DNA of 7,048 nucleotides from Candidatus Omnitrophota bacterium (GTDB taxonomy: Bacteria; Omnitrophota; Gorgyraeia; Gygaellales; Profunditerraquicolaceae): positions 1-7,048 of the forward strand of contig JAGUYA010000084.1 of NCBI GenBank assembly GCA_020061545.1, in the 5' to 3' direction. This document shows, in pieces, positions 5,070-7,048 of the stretch. Below the pieces are notes generated by a model. The model was not told the origin of the DNA. It was given only the letters and a program-made list of their open reading frames with translations, and searched no databases. A program made the translations under genes and the position numbers. Positions within the stretch are counted from its first letter, which is position 1. Each line of letters starts with the position of its first letter.

Positions 5070-6761
5070 GTGCAAAACCGCAAGATATTAAACATTGCCT
5101 CCCCTAATATTCACCTCCAGGGTGTATTTAGCAATGAACTTGGTATTTCTAAAATTCTCGCCCAGATATTAATCAACCGCGGTATCAATAATATAAAAGA
5201 GGCAGAAAAATTTTTGCACACAGATTTAAACCATCTTTTAGACCCTCATTCATTTTCCGATATGCCCCATGCCCTCCATCTTATCAAGAAGGCGCTTAAA
5301 AATAGGCAAAAGGTGATGATTTTCGGCGATTACGATGTGGATGGTCTTACTGCCCTTACTCTATTAAAGGCCACGCTCTCTAAAATTGGACTAAATGTAG
5401 TACACTACATACCGCATAGAATAAAAGAGGGTTACGGCTTAAATAAAAACACCCTGCACTTTGCCAAACAGAAAGGCGCAAAACTCCTGATTACTGTAGA
5501 TTGCGGAACGAATAGCCACGAACAGATTAAAGAATTAAGGCGTTCTAATATCGATGTTATAGTCACTGACCATCACGAGCCGCTCAATAAAGAAGCCCGT
5601 TCTGACGCCTGCGCAGTGATAAACCCTAAAATGAAAAATGCCAATTATAAATATAGAGATTTGTCTGGCGTAGGCGTGGCTTATAAACTCTGTCAGGCGA
5701 TTACGGGCGAAATGTTACACGGAGACTTGGATTTAGTTTCTCTAGGCACCATTGCGGATGTTGTCCCGTTAACGGGTGAAAATCGCGTAATGGTAAAGGA
5801 AGGACTATTAATACTTTCTCAAGACCCACGTCCGGGTCTTAAGGCCCTTGTAGAAATTAGTGGCATCAAAGATAAAAAGATTACTTCCGGTTTTGTGGGG
5901 TATATACTTGGGCCGCGTATCAATGCCAGCGGCCGTATGGATACAGCTGAAACTGCCTTAGCATTACTGGTGAGTGAGGCAAAGGAGGAAGCGGCGAGAC
6001 TTGCCGAGATTGTTGAGGCGCATAACCGCCAGCGCCAAAAGGTAGAAAATAAAATTTTGGAAGAAGCACAGGATTTAATTGACAGAGAGATTAATTTTAA
6101 GGAACACAAAATTATTGTCATTGCTAAAGAAAACTGGCATCAGGGTGTCTTAGGAATTGTGGCCTCAAAGCTTGTGGATAGATTTTATCGGCCCACCATT
6201 GTTATCTCCAAAACCTGCGATTTATGCAAGGGTTCTGGTCGTTCCATAAAGAACTTTGATCTCCTTCAGGCACTTTTAGAATGCAAAGAATTTTTAAAGA
6301 CATTCGGCGGTCATAGTCACGCTGCTGGCCTGATTATTGCCAAGGATAGCATAGAAGATTTTAGAAATAAAATTAATAATCTGGCTAAGGAAAAATTGCT
6401 CTTAGAGGATTTGCTTCCCAGCCTGGATATAGATATGGAATTAAAATTATCACAGCTAAATGCAGAAATTATCAGGGAATTTGAGGATTTAGAACCTTTT
6501 GGCACAGGAAATCCTGAGCCTTTGTTTTATACCCGCAATCTTAAGTTAAAAGGTGAACTGCAAATTTTAGGAAGGGATACGCTCAAATTCTGGGTTACCG
6601 ATGGTCATACTACATCTTGCGCAATAGGATTTGGGATGGCTAGTTTTAAAGAAGGCCTTATCCAAGCGCATGCTTTTGATTTAGTGTATAGTCCGAAACT
6701 CGACAATTGGCAAGACGAGGGGGCTGTAATTTTAGAAGTCGAAGACGTATTTTTTAGATAA
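5070..6761 (+). CDS. recJ: Single-stranded-DNA-specific exonuclease RecJ
   Basis: RecJ degrades single-stranded DNA 5' to 3' and works in RecF-pathway recombination, mismatch repair and base excision repair. DHH phosphoesterase motifs with metal-binding residues are visible: GDYDVDG at 86-92 (D87, D89, D91), ITVDCG at 141-146 (D144), VTDHHEP at 165-171 (D167, H168, H169) and SLGTIADVVPL at 224-234 (D230). The core ends with GPRINASGRM (281-290). After the coiled linker (about 305-335) comes the DHHA1 domain, with WHQGVLGIVASKL (356-368), GSGRSIKNFDLL (388-399) and GGHSHAAG (413-420). A C-terminal RecJ OB domain follows from LEPFGTGNPEPLF (474-486) to the end. At 563 residues it is full length. 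The GTG start lies 8 nt after the argS stop, with no strong ribosome binding site, which suggests translational coupling. It is the last gene of the operon, ended by the hairpins that follow. Confidence 0.96.
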   Translation: MQNRKILNIASPNIHLQGVFSNELGISKILAQILINRGINNIKEAEKFLHTDLNHLLDPHSFSDMPHALHLIKKALKNRQKVMIFGDYDVDGLTALTLLKATLSKIGLNVVHYIPHRIKEGYGLNKNTLHFAKQKGAKLLITVDCGTNSHEQIKELRRSNIDVIVTDHHEPLNKEARSDACAVINPKMKNANYKYRDLSGVGVAYKLCQAITGEMLHGDLDLVSLGTIADVVPLTGENRVMVKEGLLILSQDPRPGLKALVEISGIKDKKITSGFVGYILGPRINASGRMDTAETALALLVSEAKEEAARLAEIVEAHNRQRQKVENKILEEAQDLIDREINFKEHKIIVIAKENWHQGVLGIVASKLVDRFYRPTIVISKTCDLCKGSGRSIKNFDLLQALLECKEFLKTFGGHSHAAGLIIAKDSIEDFRNKINNLAKEKLLLEDLLPSLDIDMELKLSQLNAEIIREFEDLEPFGTGNPEPLFYTRNLKLKGELQILGRDTLKFWVTDGHTTSCAIGFGMASFKEGLIQAHAFDLVYSPKLDNWQDEGAVILEVEDVFFR

Positions 6762-6811
6762 ACCCCGCTCTTTCTACAATAGAGTATGTTTTGAAGAAGA
6801 AAGGGCGGGGT
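6762..6811. terminator. Long convergent hairpin between recJ and rpmB (possible bidirectional terminator)
   Basis: ACCCCGCTCTTTCT (6762-6775), directly after the recJ stop, pairs with AGAAAGGGCGGGGT (6798-6811) over 14 bp with one G-T wobble, around a 22-nt loop. It fills the whole gap between the two convergent stop codons. Neither side has an ideal T-tract: the minus strand continues TTTATCTAAAAAA and the plus strand continues AAACTTAGG. Termination for rpmB, or protection of the recJ mRNA end, is therefore inferred from the structure and position. Confidence 0.6.
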
Positions 6812-6815
6812 AAAC

Positions 6816-7043
6816 TTAGGCCTTTTGCAGGCGGCCTTTTTTTATACATTTTGTGCAGACATATACTCTACGAGGCCGGTTATCTATTAAAATACGCATC
6901 TTCTGCAGGTTGGGAAGGAAGGTGCGTGGGGTTGTACGGCTTACTTTTTTACCTGTACCACCTTTCTTTTTAGCGAGACCCTTTCGCACAATGTTTCTTC
7001 CTGCAATTTGACTCTTTCCACATAGAGCACAAATTTTAAGCAT
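6816..7043 (-). CDS. rpmB: 50S ribosomal protein L28 (bL28), zinc-ribbon form
   Basis: Structural protein of the large ribosomal subunit. The 75-residue product begins MLKICALCGKSQIAGRNIVRKG and contains the family's central segment with conserved basic residues (KKVSRTTPRTFLPNLQ), then RRVYVCTKCIKKGRLQKA. Four cysteines in two CxxC pairs (C5, C8, C63, C66) mark it as the zinc-binding (C+) version of L28; many bacteria have a cysteine-free paralog instead. The length is normal for the family. The ATG complement is at 7041-7043 and only five bases of upstream sequence remain, so the ribosome binding site and promoter lie outside the window. It converges on recJ, with a hairpin between the stops. 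The identification is firm. Confidence 0.96.
   Translation of the reverse strand: MLKICALCGKSQIAGRNIVRKGLAKKKGGTGKKVSRTTPRTFLPNLQKMRILIDNRPRRVYVCTKCIKKGRLQKA
6818..6843 (+). terminator. Possible intrinsic terminator for the recJ operon, inside the rpmB 3' end
   Basis: On the plus strand AGGCC (6818-6822) and GGCCT (6833-6837) form a short stem around a 10-nt loop, directly followed by a run of seven T (6837-6843). This is a plausible though weak rho-independent terminator for the argS-recJ transcript. It overlaps, in antisense, the last codons of rpmB, so the T-tract may simply reflect AAA lysine codons there. Confidence 0.4.
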
Positions 7044-7048
7044 TTTTA

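Noticed and set aside
5819..6121. Long antisense open frame inside recJ
   Set aside because: The recJ frame has the full DHH/DHHA1 motif series; the antisense product is serine-rich low-complexity sequence typical of a shadow frame.
6791..6973. 60-codon plus-strand open frame at the right end
   Set aside because: It starts in the intergenic hairpin and lies antisense over rpmB, which is a clear L28.

Overview
This window looks like chromosomal DNA from an uncultivated, AT-rich bacterium. Gene content and order (M16 protease, then a CNNM/CBS membrane protein; a small DUF5679 zinc ribbon, then rsfS, argS and recJ; rpmB convergent), together with short GC-rich palindromes scattered in AT-rich DNA, remind me most of Candidatus Omnitrophota (OP3) or a relative. 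That assignment is recalled similarity, not a search result. There are no phage, plasmid, CRISPR, rRNA or tRNA genes. Every protein except the clipped one at the left edge can be placed in a known family.

Layout. (1) Positions 1-2384, plus strand: the last codons of an unidentified gene overlap by 4 nt an M16 zinc protease, followed after 16 nt by a CNNM/DUF21-CBS membrane protein that lacks the usual C-terminal CorC_HlyC domain. (2) Positions 2385-2804, about 420 nt without a credible gene: an inverted-repeat cassette (about 2400-2529) holding two GC-rich hairpins, then a good sigma70-type promoter (2569-2597), then a 170-nt imperfect palindrome (2606-2777) that would form almost the whole 5' leader of the next transcript. 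(3) Positions 2805-6761, plus strand: a 49-residue DUF5679 zinc ribbon, ribosome silencing factor RsfS (apparently starting at an ATA codon), arginyl-tRNA synthetase and the RecJ exonuclease, closely spaced and probably one operon. (4) Positions 6762-7048: a convergent hairpin/terminator region and rpmB (zinc-type ribosomal protein L28) on the minus strand.

How the genes fit together. The second operon is mainly translation-related (RsfS, ArgRS), with the repair nuclease RecJ at the end; rpmB opposite is also translational. The proteins are housekeeping. The unusual content is in the DNA and RNA: the leader palindrome with mutually exclusive pairings, an in-frame double palindrome that adds ten codons to argS, the non-standard rsfS start, and at least three kinds of short palindromic repeat within 2 kb.
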